DNA of 16,993 bases from an uncultured Flavobacteriales bacterium (GTDB lineage Bacteria > Bacteroidota > Bacteroidia > Flavobacteriales_D > Sanyastnellaceae), in contig CAJXOV010000001.1 of assembly GCA_913057815.1 (NCBI GenBank), forward strand, positions 1 through 16,993, written 5' to 3'. The translations under genes were made by a program, and so were the position numbers. Below, piece by piece: positions 6,859 through 12,885 of the stretch. The notes under the pieces were generated by a model that saw nothing but the letters and a program-made list of their open reading frames with translations, was not told where the DNA came from and did not search any database. The first letter of the stretch is position 1, and the number at the start of each line of letters is the position of its first letter.

Positions 6859-7533
6859 ATGAAAAAAACAGCATTAATCACAGGAGCAAGCATGGGCATA
6901 GGAAAGGCTCTATCTGAAAAATTACTAAGTGAAAACTACACGGTGATAGGCACTTGTAGAAGTGGTTTAATCCCTGAAATTACGCATGCAAATTTTCATG
7001 CGTTTCCTCTGGATCTTTCTAATGAGGCCAGTATAGAAAGTGCTTACAAAGAGATTTCTAGCAAATTCCCTCAGATAGATCTGCTTATTAATAACGCTGG
7101 AATAGGCCCAGATCTTGGTTTAGATAACCCTGAGAAGAAGTCTTATAAATCTACTTTTGAAGTGAACGTTAGTGGAACTGTTTTCTTCACTGAATCATTG
7201 ATAAAACTGATTCCTAAAAATGGGATTATTTTAATTATCTCTTCAAAAATGGGTTCTATAAATGAATGCGTCTCTAGTAGTTCTGTAGCTTACAGAATGA
7301 GTAAAACCGCACTCAACATGTACACTAAGATTCTAACCAATAAACTTGAAGGAAACATCTCTGTAGCGGCCATTCATCCTGGATGGGTGAAAACTACTAT
7401 AATGGATAGCAATATGGAACTAGCCACACTTACCCCTGAACAATCAGCTGAGGGGATTTATAAATTTCTGATTTCAAATTTTGAAACTGGAACATTCTGG
7501 GACGTGGAATACGAGAAGAAGCTTGAATGGTAA
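6859..7533 (+). CDS. Short-chain dehydrogenase/reductase (SDR) family protein
   Basis: This is a Rossmann-fold NAD(P)-dependent oxidoreductase of the classical SDR type with 224 residues. The cofactor motif TGASMGIG is at 8-15 and NNAG at 78-81. The catalytic Ser is in IISSK (Ser128 or Ser129), and Tyr145 and Lys149 form YxxxK. HPGWVKT at 173-179 is the usual segment behind the active site. Arg34 after the second strand (GTCRSG) may favour NADPH. The substrate cannot be predicted, and it is at the short end of the family. Its stop codon directly touches the ATG of the next gene, so the two are almost certainly cotranscribed. No Shine-Dalgarno motif is seen. Confidence 0.9.
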   Translation: MKKTALITGASMGIGKALSEKLLSENYTVIGTCRSGLIPEITHANFHAFPLDLSNEASIESAYKEISSKFPQIDLLINNAGIGPDLGLDNPEKKSYKSTFEVNVSGTVFFTESLIKLIPKNGIILIISSKMGSINECVSSSSVAYRMSKTALNMYTKILTNKLEGNISVAAIHPGWVKTTIMDSNMELATLTPEQSAEGIYKFLISNFETGTFWDVEYEKKLEW

Positions 7534-7752
7534 ATGAATAAACAAATCCGAGAGAAAATAATTGATGTTTGCAACGCTAAAATCCAGCAAAAAGGAGAAA
7601 ACGTAGGCTTGTCTTTCTATGCTTTTTTTGCTAACAAAAATGAAAACCCTAAACTACTTATGGAAGTGGCCACGTGGTGGATAGAGAAACATGAATTAGA
7701 TCATTTCGAAAAAGCGTTGAAGATTCGGGAGATGGTGAAGAAGCATCTTTAA
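7534..7752 (+). CDS. Small conserved protein, possibly DUF6500-like
   Basis: The 72-residue product is hydrophilic and probably helical, without signal peptide or membrane segment. Its core GLSFYAFFANKNENPKLLME (25-44), followed by TWWIEKHELDHFEKA, looks strongly like a small conserved family of unknown function that I believe is called DUF6500; this name is from memory. Trp48, Trp49, His53, His57 and the Asp between them are conspicuous and could be functional, but no activity can be assigned. The start codon follows the dehydrogenase stop without a gap, so expression is likely coupled to it. The 63 bases to the regulator gene leave room for a separate promoter there. Confidence 0.75.
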   Translation: MNKQIREKIIDVCNAKIQQKGENVGLSFYAFFANKNENPKLLMEVATWWIEKHELDHFEKALKIREMVKKHL

Positions 7753-7815
7753 ACGCTATCAACGAAAAATCCTTAAATTGTCTTTTAATTATGTTATTTG
7801 ACTCTATCAGACTAG

Positions 7816-8874
7816 ATGAAAAAAGTAGAGAAATTCTCTCCTGAGCTTAATGAGGTATACTTTATAAAAAGTCATACCCTGATCCACATTTTATCTGGCA
7901 AAGGAAGCATTCAAGTTGACTTTAAAAACTATACGGATTGGCAAGAGAAAGCCATTTTTCTAGAGAAAGGTCAGTACATTAAATTCTTATCTGGAGACTT
8001 TGAAGTGAGAAGAATTGAATTTTCTGATGAAAAGAAATTCTACGACAGTGATATCAGGGTTTTATTTAAGCACCTTATTTCCTTAGGCTACATTGATCTC
8101 TTAGAGTGTGAAGATTGTAACACTTTTTTGTCTGAATCTGCCTTAGCCAAAAACTCTGCTGATATTATTGATGTCTCGTCTAAGCAATGGTTCTGGCAAA
8201 ACCCGTTCAAAGCTAACAAGGAAGAATATCAAGTTATTTTTGACACCAAAGAAATCATTGATTCTGAGTTCTCAAACAACTTAACCAGTAATGATTTAGC
8301 CGATTTAATAAATGATAGAGGTTATAATTCTCAGGCTTTAGTTAAAGACAAAATAGGTTTATCGGTAAAGAAACTGATGAGTTCTAAAAGGTTGAAAGAA
8401 AGCCAAAAGGAAGTAGCGTTTACAGATAAAAACATTCAAGAAATCTCTTATGAACTTGGGTTTAAGGACGATGCTTACTTCAACAGAGTTTTTAAAAACT
8501 CAACAGGTCAAACACCAAAACAGTTTAGAGAAAATTTCGATTATAAAAATAGAGACTTATTTTCTCAAGACATTTTAGACCTTCTCCAAAAGTTTCATAC
8601 TCAAGAAAGGTCTCTGGAGTTTTACGCGGATCAAATGAACCTTTCGATAAAGGCTCTATCTAATAAAGTGCAATTGAAGATGAACACTTCTCTAGGTCAA
8701 TTAATAAGATTAGAACTTATAGATACTGCCAAGCTAATGCTCATTGAAGGAGAAACTATCTCTTCAATTTCTAGAAGATTAGGATTTGAAGAACCCAACC
8801 ATTTTTCTAGATTCTTTAAACATTACTCTGGCCATACTCCTACTGAATTCAAAATCAAAAAGTACAACTCCTAG
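7816..8874 (+). CDS. AraC-family regulator with two tandem AraC DNA-binding domains
   Basis: The 352-residue protein is a cytosolic transcription factor. Residues about 1-100 look like a cupin-type sensor domain (LIHILSGKGSIQV, then FLEKGQYIKFLSG). A first AraC domain spans about 150-240; its first helix-turn-helix is poorly conserved, but the second, IQEISYELGFKDDAYFNRVF (207-226) followed by TGQTPKQFR, is canonical. A complete second AraC domain spans about 258-346, with both helix-turn-helix units and the signature ISSISRRLGFEEPNHFSRFF (315-334) and GHTPTEF. Ordinary AraC proteins of roughly 300 residues have one such domain, so this is an unusual tandem arrangement. It lies just upstream of the NTF2-like and YHS genes, with an 18-bp perfect palindrome between, which suggests it controls them. 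The effector is unknown. Confidence 0.88.
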   Translation: MKKVEKFSPELNEVYFIKSHTLIHILSGKGSIQVDFKNYTDWQEKAIFLEKGQYIKFLSGDFEVRRIEFSDEKKFYDSDIRVLFKHLISLGYIDLLECEDCNTFLSESALAKNSADIIDVSSKQWFWQNPFKANKEEYQVIFDTKEIIDSEFSNNLTSNDLADLINDRGYNSQALVKDKIGLSVKKLMSSKRLKESQKEVAFTDKNIQEISYELGFKDDAYFNRVFKNSTGQTPKQFRENFDYKNRDLFSQDILDLLQKFHTQERSLEFYADQMNLSIKALSNKVQLKMNTSLGQLIRLELIDTAKLMLIEGETISSISRRLGFEEPNHFSRFFKHYSGHTPTEFKIKKYNS

Positions 8875-8887
8875 TCCTTTTCTTGTA

Positions 8888-8905
8888 GCATTAGAACTCT
8901 AATGC
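8888..8905. promoter_or_regulatory. Perfect 18-bp palindrome, candidate operator
   Basis: GCATTAGA (8888-8895), AC, TCTAATGC (8898-8905) is a perfect inverted repeat with a 2-nt centre. It lies 13 bases after the regulator stop codon and 43 bases before the NTF2-like start codon, between a TTG (8883-8885) and a -7-like CATCTTTG (8911-8918). That is a classic operator position. No T-tract follows, so a terminator is unlikely. Confidence 0.5.
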
Positions 8906-8910
8906 CTATT

Positions 8911-8918
8911 CATCTTTG
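8911..8918 (+). promoter_or_regulatory. Possible -7 promoter element of the NTF2-like/YHS operon
   Basis: CATCTTTG differs from TAnnTTTG at one fixed position. The nearest upstream TTG (8883-8885) is 25 bases away, slightly more than usual, so activation by a regulator would make sense. The start codon follows 30 bases later. Confidence 0.35.
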
Positions 8919-8948
8919 CAGTGTATTAATCACTCAAAAATTAAAAAG

Positions 8949-9305
8949 ATGAATATCAAAGAACAAGTTCAGAAAATGGATGCGGTAGTTTCCACAGGAG
9001 CAGTAGTAGATGCAGTAAAAGAATTTTTCGCAGATAGTGCTAGCACATCAGACCATGGTCAAGGAGGAAAAACAGCAGACAAAGCAGCTATGGTGGCTAA
9101 AATGGAAGGATTTGCTGGTTCTATAGCCAAAGTTAATGGCATTACCCTTCATCATTCTCTAGTAGACGGAAATGTTTCCGCTTCAGAATTCACATTCGAT
9201 TTCGATATGCAAGATGGCAGTAAAATCTACTGGCATGAAATCATCAGAAGGATATGGAATGAAGAAGGAAAAGTAATTCAAGAAGAATATTTCAACGCAG
9301 AATAA
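8949..9305 (+). CDS. NTF2-like / SnoaL-fold small protein
   Basis: The 118-residue product fits the nuclear transport factor 2 / SnoaL superfamily, a cone-shaped fold used for small-molecule binding, isomerases and hydrolases. What can be seen is an N-terminal helix pair, an AVKEFFADSAS turn (22-32), a middle helix and then strands with HHSLVDGNVSASEFTFDF (68-85) and the closing YWHEIIRRIWNEEGKVIQEE. The tail RIWNEEGKVIQEEYF is typical of the family. I chose the ATG at 8949; an upstream in-frame TTG at 8916 would sit inside the promoter region. The product is cytosolic, without a signal peptide. It is followed after 31 bases by the YHS gene, with which it probably forms an operon. The function cannot be narrowed down. 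Confidence 0.82.
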   Translation: MNIKEQVQKMDAVVSTGAVVDAVKEFFADSASTSDHGQGGKTADKAAMVAKMEGFAGSIAKVNGITLHHSLVDGNVSASEFTFDFDMQDGSKIYWHEIIRRIWNEEGKVIQEEYFNAE

Positions 9306-9336
9306 TTAAAAGTAAACCCAATAATAATTTAGAAAA

Positions 9337-9807
9337 ATGAATACTATAAAAGCAACATTAATAATCGTCAGTATACTACTTGTAACTGGTTTATCTGCTC
9401 AAGATAAAATGGCAAACAACATTGACAACAGTAACATCGCTCTTTCAGGATATAGCCCTGTTTCTTATTTAGATTTAGGCTTAGCACAGAGAGGAACTAA
9501 GGAATTTAAATCAGAATATGAAAAAGTAGGTTACTACTTTACCTCTGCGGAGCAAAAAGCTTCTTTCGACAAGAACCCAGCTCAGTACTTACCACAGTAC
9601 GGAGGTTTTTGTGCATTCGGAGCTTATGCTGGAGCCAAGTTCAGAGTAGACCCAAATAAGTTTATCGTTCATGGTGGAAAGTACTACCTGTTTTTGAACA
9701 ATGTAGAATTAGACGCCCAACAGTTATGGATGGCAGAAAACGACCACAAAAAACTGAAAGGTGTGGCCGATACTAACTGGAAAAAACTAAGTAAGACGCA
9801 CAACTAG
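9337..9807 (+). CDS. Secreted YHS-domain protein
   Basis: This 156-residue protein has an N-terminal signal peptide, with hydrophobic residues 6-20 and a likely cut after SA at 20-21, so it should be periplasmic. The remainder is a YHS-type domain: IALSGYSPVSYLD (34-46), YYFTSAEQKASFDKNPAQYL (66-85), then YGGFCAFGA and the final strands. YHS domains are small and often linked to metal handling. The single mature Cys92 in GGFCAFG is conserved in this type of secreted YHS protein as I recall it; I see no metal-binding cluster. It lies 31 bases after the NTF2-like gene and is closed by a strong terminator, so the two form a short operon. The exact role is unknown. Confidence 0.85.
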   Translation: MNTIKATLIIVSILLVTGLSAQDKMANNIDNSNIALSGYSPVSYLDLGLAQRGTKEFKSEYEKVGYYFTSAEQKASFDKNPAQYLPQYGGFCAFGAYAGAKFRVDPNKFIVHGGKYYLFLNNVELDAQQLWMAENDHKKLKGVADTNWKKLSKTHN

Positions 9808-9829
9808 AAGTTTCCTCTAGAAAAGTATT

Positions 9830-9865
9830 AAAGCGATTTAAGCTAAGGCTTAAGTCGCTTTTTTT
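9830..9865 (+). terminator. Strong rho-independent terminator after the YHS gene
   Basis: AAAGCGATTTAAGC (9830-9843) and GCTTAAGTCGCTTT (9848-9861) form a 14-bp stem with a single G-T wobble and a TAAG loop. Seven T run from 9859 to 9865. It ends the NTF2-like/YHS operon. Confidence 0.9.
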
Positions 9866-9911
9866 ACGGCAAAAAATGTCAATCACCACATAAAGACTTA
9901 AATTTAACAGC

Positions 9912-10334
9912 ATGAATACCATCCTCATCATGCATGTATTCGCTAGTCTATTTATGACAGGTTTATGTTGGTTTGTTCAGGTGGTGCATTACCCTCTTTT
10001 TCATCAAATAAATCTTAACGAGTTTTCTCGTTATGAGAGCAAGAACTTCGTTACTGGATTTATAACTATACCAGTTATGACAGTAGAACTAATTACAGGG
10101 CTTTACCTACTGTTTTCTTTTCCCGACTATTTGAATTTTCTAAATGTCTTTCTAATGGGAATAATAGGCTTGAGTACTGCAGTATTTCAAGTCCCCATCC
10201 ATCTAAAGCTCAGATCTAAGGCGAGCAGTAAGCTGATAGATAAGCTTATCCGCACCAATTGGATTCGCACTATAAGTTGGACAATTCGGATGATTATTTT
10301 GGCTGTGTTGCTTTCTAATTCTTTCTATCATTAA
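9912..10334 (+). CDS. Four-helix integral membrane protein with HYPLF motif
   Basis: The 140-residue product has four predicted membrane segments at about 3-25, 48-70, 74-96 and 118-136. Conspicuous polar positions are His26-Tyr27-Pro28 at the end of helix 1 (VVHYPLF), Glu59 in helix 2, the QVPIH segment (93-97) and LIRTNWIRT at 112-120. I recognise this as a conserved bacterial membrane protein pattern but cannot give a proven function. A relation to small membrane oxidoreductase-like families is possible, because buried His and Arg residues are conserved in appearance. It lies behind the YHS terminator and 132 bases before the DoxX-like gene. It therefore probably has its own promoter, which I could not locate. 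Confidence 0.8.
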   Translation: MNTILIMHVFASLFMTGLCWFVQVVHYPLFHQINLNEFSRYESKNFVTGFITIPVMTVELITGLYLLFSFPDYLNFLNVFLMGIIGLSTAVFQVPIHLKLRSKASSKLIDKLIRTNWIRTISWTIRMIILAVLLSNSFYH

Positions 10335-10466
10335 TGGCTCAAACAGATCCAATTAAATAGGAGTTTCAACAGAAATACGATCTTTAAAGAAATTCCTATC
10401 GGAGCTGAAGTATAACAAACGGCTGCAAAAGGATGGCGGTCCTATTTTTTAACAAACCATAAAACG
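10335..10466. other. Intergenic region with a long-range inverted repeat
   Basis: These 132 bases lie between two small membrane protein genes. AAATAGGA (10355-10362) and TCCTATTT (10440-10447) are perfect complements 77 bases apart, and the right arm continues into a T-run. The wide spacing makes a simple terminator doubtful. No gene or clear promoter is seen. Confidence 0.3.
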
Positions 10467-10832
10467 ATGAGTAAACAAAGAAAAACAACTGGATGGGTAA
10501 TCTCATTTCTCGCTTGTATAGCACCTGCTTGGGGAGTAATCGGAAAGTTTATAAGTCCTGAAATGCAGTCCAATATGGCCTCTATTGGATTCGAACCATA
10601 CACTAAAATTTTAGCCATTGGAGAATTAATAGCTGTTGTCCTTTTTCTTATGCCTAAAACTGGGAGAATTGGTGCATTATTAATGACCGCACTAATGGGA
10701 GGAGCAGTGGCAGCACATTTAGGTTATGGACAAAGCATAGGTTTGCAAACTTCCGTATTGGTTTTAGTTTGGGTAGCTACATTGATTCGTTATCCTGAAT
10801 TCTTAGCTTTCAAAGCTGATGCTAAGTCATAA
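10467..10832 (+). CDS. DoxX-like integral membrane protein
   Basis: The 121-residue product has four membrane segments at about 8-29, 46-64, 66-86 and 93-108 and matches the DoxX-like layout: a short polar N-terminus, KF after helix 1 (GVIGKF), a loop with GFEPY, GELIAVVLFL in helix 2 and a Gly-rich helix 3. Members of this family are inner-membrane proteins tied in some bacteria to oxidative or thiol stress, but many have no known job. It follows the four-helix membrane protein and precedes the DUF998-like gene by 42 bases, all on the same strand. The three may form a loose cluster of small membrane proteins. Confidence 0.82.
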   Translation: MSKQRKTTGWVISFLACIAPAWGVIGKFISPEMQSNMASIGFEPYTKILAIGELIAVVLFLMPKTGRIGALLMTALMGGAVAAHLGYGQSIGLQTSVLVLVWVATLIRYPEFLAFKADAKS

Positions 10833-10874
10833 TTTGGAATTCTCTCATAGCTGAGTTTAGATCCCGTTTACCAA

Positions 10875-11522
10875 GTGAAACTAAATAGAACAAACCAAAG
10901 CTTGATACTCAATAGAATTCCTCCTATCGGAATTTTATGTTTTGGTCTTCTTTATGCATTTGCTTCCACTCTATATCCTGGAGGCTCACAAGCTGATGTA
11001 AACTCCGTTGGGTTTGATTGGGTAAACAACTACTGGTGTAACATGATGAATGAGTCTGCCGATAATGGAGAACCGAATCCTGCCCGTAGATTAGCTATTT
11101 TCTCTATGGTGCTTCTCTGTTCAAGTTTAGGCGTGTTTTTCTATCAATTTGCAGAATACTTAACGACCCATCATAGGTGGAAAATGATCATAAAAATAGC
11201 TGGAATTTTATCAATGGTTTCGGCCGCATTTATGTTTACCCAATTTCATGATGTACTCACTATTATTTCTAGCTTTTTCGGCCTTTTTGTACTCATAGGC
11301 ATACTCCTAGAAATTTTCAGAAGAGGTTTGCTTAAAAACAAGCTAATTGGCCTCTTGTGCCTCATATTGCTGGGAATGAATAATTACATTTATTACACAG
11401 AATTTTATATAAAACACCTTCCCTTAATTCAAAAAATCACTTTTATAATTGTTCTGCTTTGGATAGTCGCTCTAAACTTCGAAGTACGAAGAGAAATTAA
11501 AAATCAACGCCCTATTTTATAA
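10875..11522 (+). CDS. DUF998-like six-helix membrane protein
   Basis: The 215-residue product has six predicted membrane segments at about 14-32, 72-93, 103-122, 127-147, 153-172 and 184-201. The first extracytoplasmic loop contains LYPGGSQ and VNNYWCNMMN, a pattern I associate with DUF998-type proteins. FTQFHD (121-126) places a His in or near a helix end. Function is unknown. The start is a GTG at 10875; the frame is closed upstream by TAG and has no ATG, so GTG is the best choice, without a visible Shine-Dalgarno motif. The gene is separated from the next one by a single base, so the uracil-DNA glycosylase-like protein is likely cotranscribed with it. Confidence 0.75.
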   Translation: MKLNRTNQSLILNRIPPIGILCFGLLYAFASTLYPGGSQADVNSVGFDWVNNYWCNMMNESADNGEPNPARRLAIFSMVLLCSSLGVFFYQFAEYLTTHHRWKMIIKIAGILSMVSAAFMFTQFHDVLTIISSFFGLFVLIGILLEIFRRGLLKNKLIGLLCLILLGMNNYIYYTEFYIKHLPLIQKITFIIVLLWIVALNFEVRREIKNQRPIL

Positions 11523-11523
11523 T

Positions 11524-12096
11524 ATGAAAACCCTTCTTAAAGAAATATCGAAATGCACTGTTTGTAGTGAGCATCTAGCACTAGGACCCCGACCTGTTTT
11601 AGCAGCCAGCAAGCGTAGCAAAATAGTAGTGATCGGTCAAGCACCAGGAACTGTTGTTCATGCTAGCGGTGTTCCTTGGGAAGATAAAAGTGGAGACAAT
11701 CTCAGGAAGTGGATGGATATAGACAAAGAGACTTTTTATGATACAGAAAAAATAGCACTAATTCCTATGGGGTTTTGTTATCCCGGAAAAGGGAAAACAG
11801 GAGATTTAGCTCCGAGAAAAGAATGCGGCCCACTCTGGCATCCTTCACTTATGCAAAAAATGGAAGAGGTGAAAATGATACTACTTGTAGGTAAATATGC
11901 GCAAGATTATTACTTGCAGAAAACAGCTAAAAAGAACCTCACAGAAACAGTTAAGAATTATCGCTCCTATTTACCTAAGTATTTACCTCTGCCCCATCCT
12001 TCTCCAAGAAATAACATTTGGCAAGCAAAAAACGAATGGTTTAAGGCAGAAGTGCTTCCAGAACTGAAGCTTATAGTTCAGGATGTGTTGAGGTAA
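11524..12096 (+). CDS. Uracil-DNA glycosylase-like Fe-S protein
   Basis: This 190-residue protein belongs to the uracil-DNA glycosylase superfamily, whose members cut uracil or related bases from DNA. Motif A is GQAPG at 38-42 and motif B is HPSPRN at 158-163. Four cysteines, Cys11, Cys14, Cys85 and Cys101, have the spacing of the [4Fe-4S] ligands of family 4 enzymes (CxxC, then two singles 16 apart). Motif A has Gln where typical family 4 enzymes have Glu, and is followed by a distinctive HASGVPWED stretch (46-54). The protein may therefore be a separate branch, and its activity should not be assumed. The gene begins one base after the DUF998-like stop and converges with the lipoprotein gene at 12104, with no terminator visible in the seven-base gap. 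Confidence 0.85.
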   Translation: MKTLLKEISKCTVCSEHLALGPRPVLAASKRSKIVVIGQAPGTVVHASGVPWEDKSGDNLRKWMDIDKETFYDTEKIALIPMGFCYPGKGKTGDLAPRKECGPLWHPSLMQKMEEVKMILLVGKYAQDYYLQKTAKKNLTETVKNYRSYLPKYLPLPHPSPRNNIWQAKNEWFKAEVLPELKLIVQDVLR

Positions 12097-12103
12097 TTAA
12101 TAA

Positions 12104-12769
12104 TCAGTCTTTTACACATCTGCATGAAAGTCCAGATCCTGAATCTCCATTAATATCCGACCATTTATTTACAAATGTCGGCTCTCCAAACATGAAACGC
12201 GCCATGGTCGTTTTATCTCCGTTTAGCAAATCCTCTTCTGTAGAAGACCAGAATGCAGCGCTATAGCCCAAGCCTTGAATTCCAATTTCACCACCTAAAT
12301 CTCCCGAAAAATAGTAGCCCGCAGGAAGTACTCGAAAACCTAATTTGTTCGTTCCTGTTTCTCCTTCCTGCCAGTCAGTTTCAGCTTTCAAACTAACTGC
12401 GTGCTCTCCTCTCCAGCCTCCTTTTCCAATGAAGGATGCAGGCATTCCATGCGCTATCTCTACTTCATCCCATTCTTTGTCTGATGGTACATGCCAGCCA
12501 ATAGGACAAGCATCTTTTAAGGAAAAAACAGTATAGATCCTACCATAATCAGAGGTTGGATTCTCGGAGTTTAACATAGATCCAGGAGAATCAAACCTTA
12601 GATTTTCCGCTAGCCAAGTCTGATTTCCAATACTCACTGTTTTATATTCTTCTCCATCCCTTTCATCTCTGAAAGTTCCGTCTACTGAGGTTTCAGCACA
12701 ACCCATAGTCAAAGCAGCTAAAATGCCCAAAAGAACTAATGACTTCCACATGACTCTCTTCATTTGCAT
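12104..12769 (-). CDS. FISUMP-domain lipoprotein
   Basis: The 221-residue product is a predicted lipoprotein: a basic N-terminus, a hydrophobic stretch and the lipobox LTMGC with Cys24 as the acylation site. The rest is a Fibrobacter-succinogenes-major-paralogue (FISUMP) type domain, seen in TVSIGNQTWLAENLRF (44-59), ACPIGWHVPSDKEWDEVE (87-104), GFRVLPAGY (144-152), AAFWSSTE (171-178) and the closing SCRCVKD. These domains are common and expanded in Bacteroidota, are surface or secreted, and have no proven biochemical function. Start choice is open between 12769 and the ATG two codons later (12763). It is divergent from the serine hydrolase gene, with a 7-bp inverted repeat in the shared 116-base region. 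Confidence 0.88.
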   Translation of the reverse strand: MQMKRVMWKSLVLLGILAALTMGCAETSVDGTFRDERDGEEYKTVSIGNQTWLAENLRFDSPGSMLNSENPTSDYGRIYTVFSLKDACPIGWHVPSDKEWDEVEIAHGMPASFIGKGGWRGEHAVSLKAETDWQEGETGTNKLGFRVLPAGYYFSGDLGGEIGIQGLGYSAAFWSSTEEDLLNGDKTTMARFMFGEPTFVNKWSDINGDSGSGLSCRCVKD

Positions 12770-12818
12770 TTAATATTTACACCGTAATTTAACCTAATCC
12801 TTTCCTTTTTTTACTTCA

Positions 12819-12836
12819 TTAACTTGGCTAAGTTAA
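12819..12836. promoter_or_regulatory. Inverted repeat in the divergent promoter region, candidate operator
   Basis: TTAACTT (12819-12825) and AAGTTAA (12830-12836) are perfect complements around GGCT. The element lies between the two divergent start codons (12769 and 12886), so one regulator bound here could serve both genes. No T-tract makes a terminator plausible. Confidence 0.4.
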
Positions 12837-12885
12837 AATGCCTCTGAAATATCCTTAATTTCATCGAATATATAATTCTACTCTC

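Noticed and set aside
8888..8905. Palindrome as a terminator of the regulator gene
   Set aside because: There is no T-tract behind it and the spacer is only two bases, too tight for a normal hairpin loop.
8916..8948. Longer NTF2-like protein starting at a TTG
   Set aside because: The TTG overlaps the -7-like promoter element, and the ATG at 8949 fits the family start better.
10355..10447. Long-range inverted repeat as a terminator
   Set aside because: The 77-base loop is too wide for an intrinsic terminator; chance pairing of 8-bp arms is plausible.
10381..10450. Short open frame ending in KRLQKDGGPIF
   Set aside because: About 25-30 codons without a start codon or family resemblance; not distinguishable from chance.
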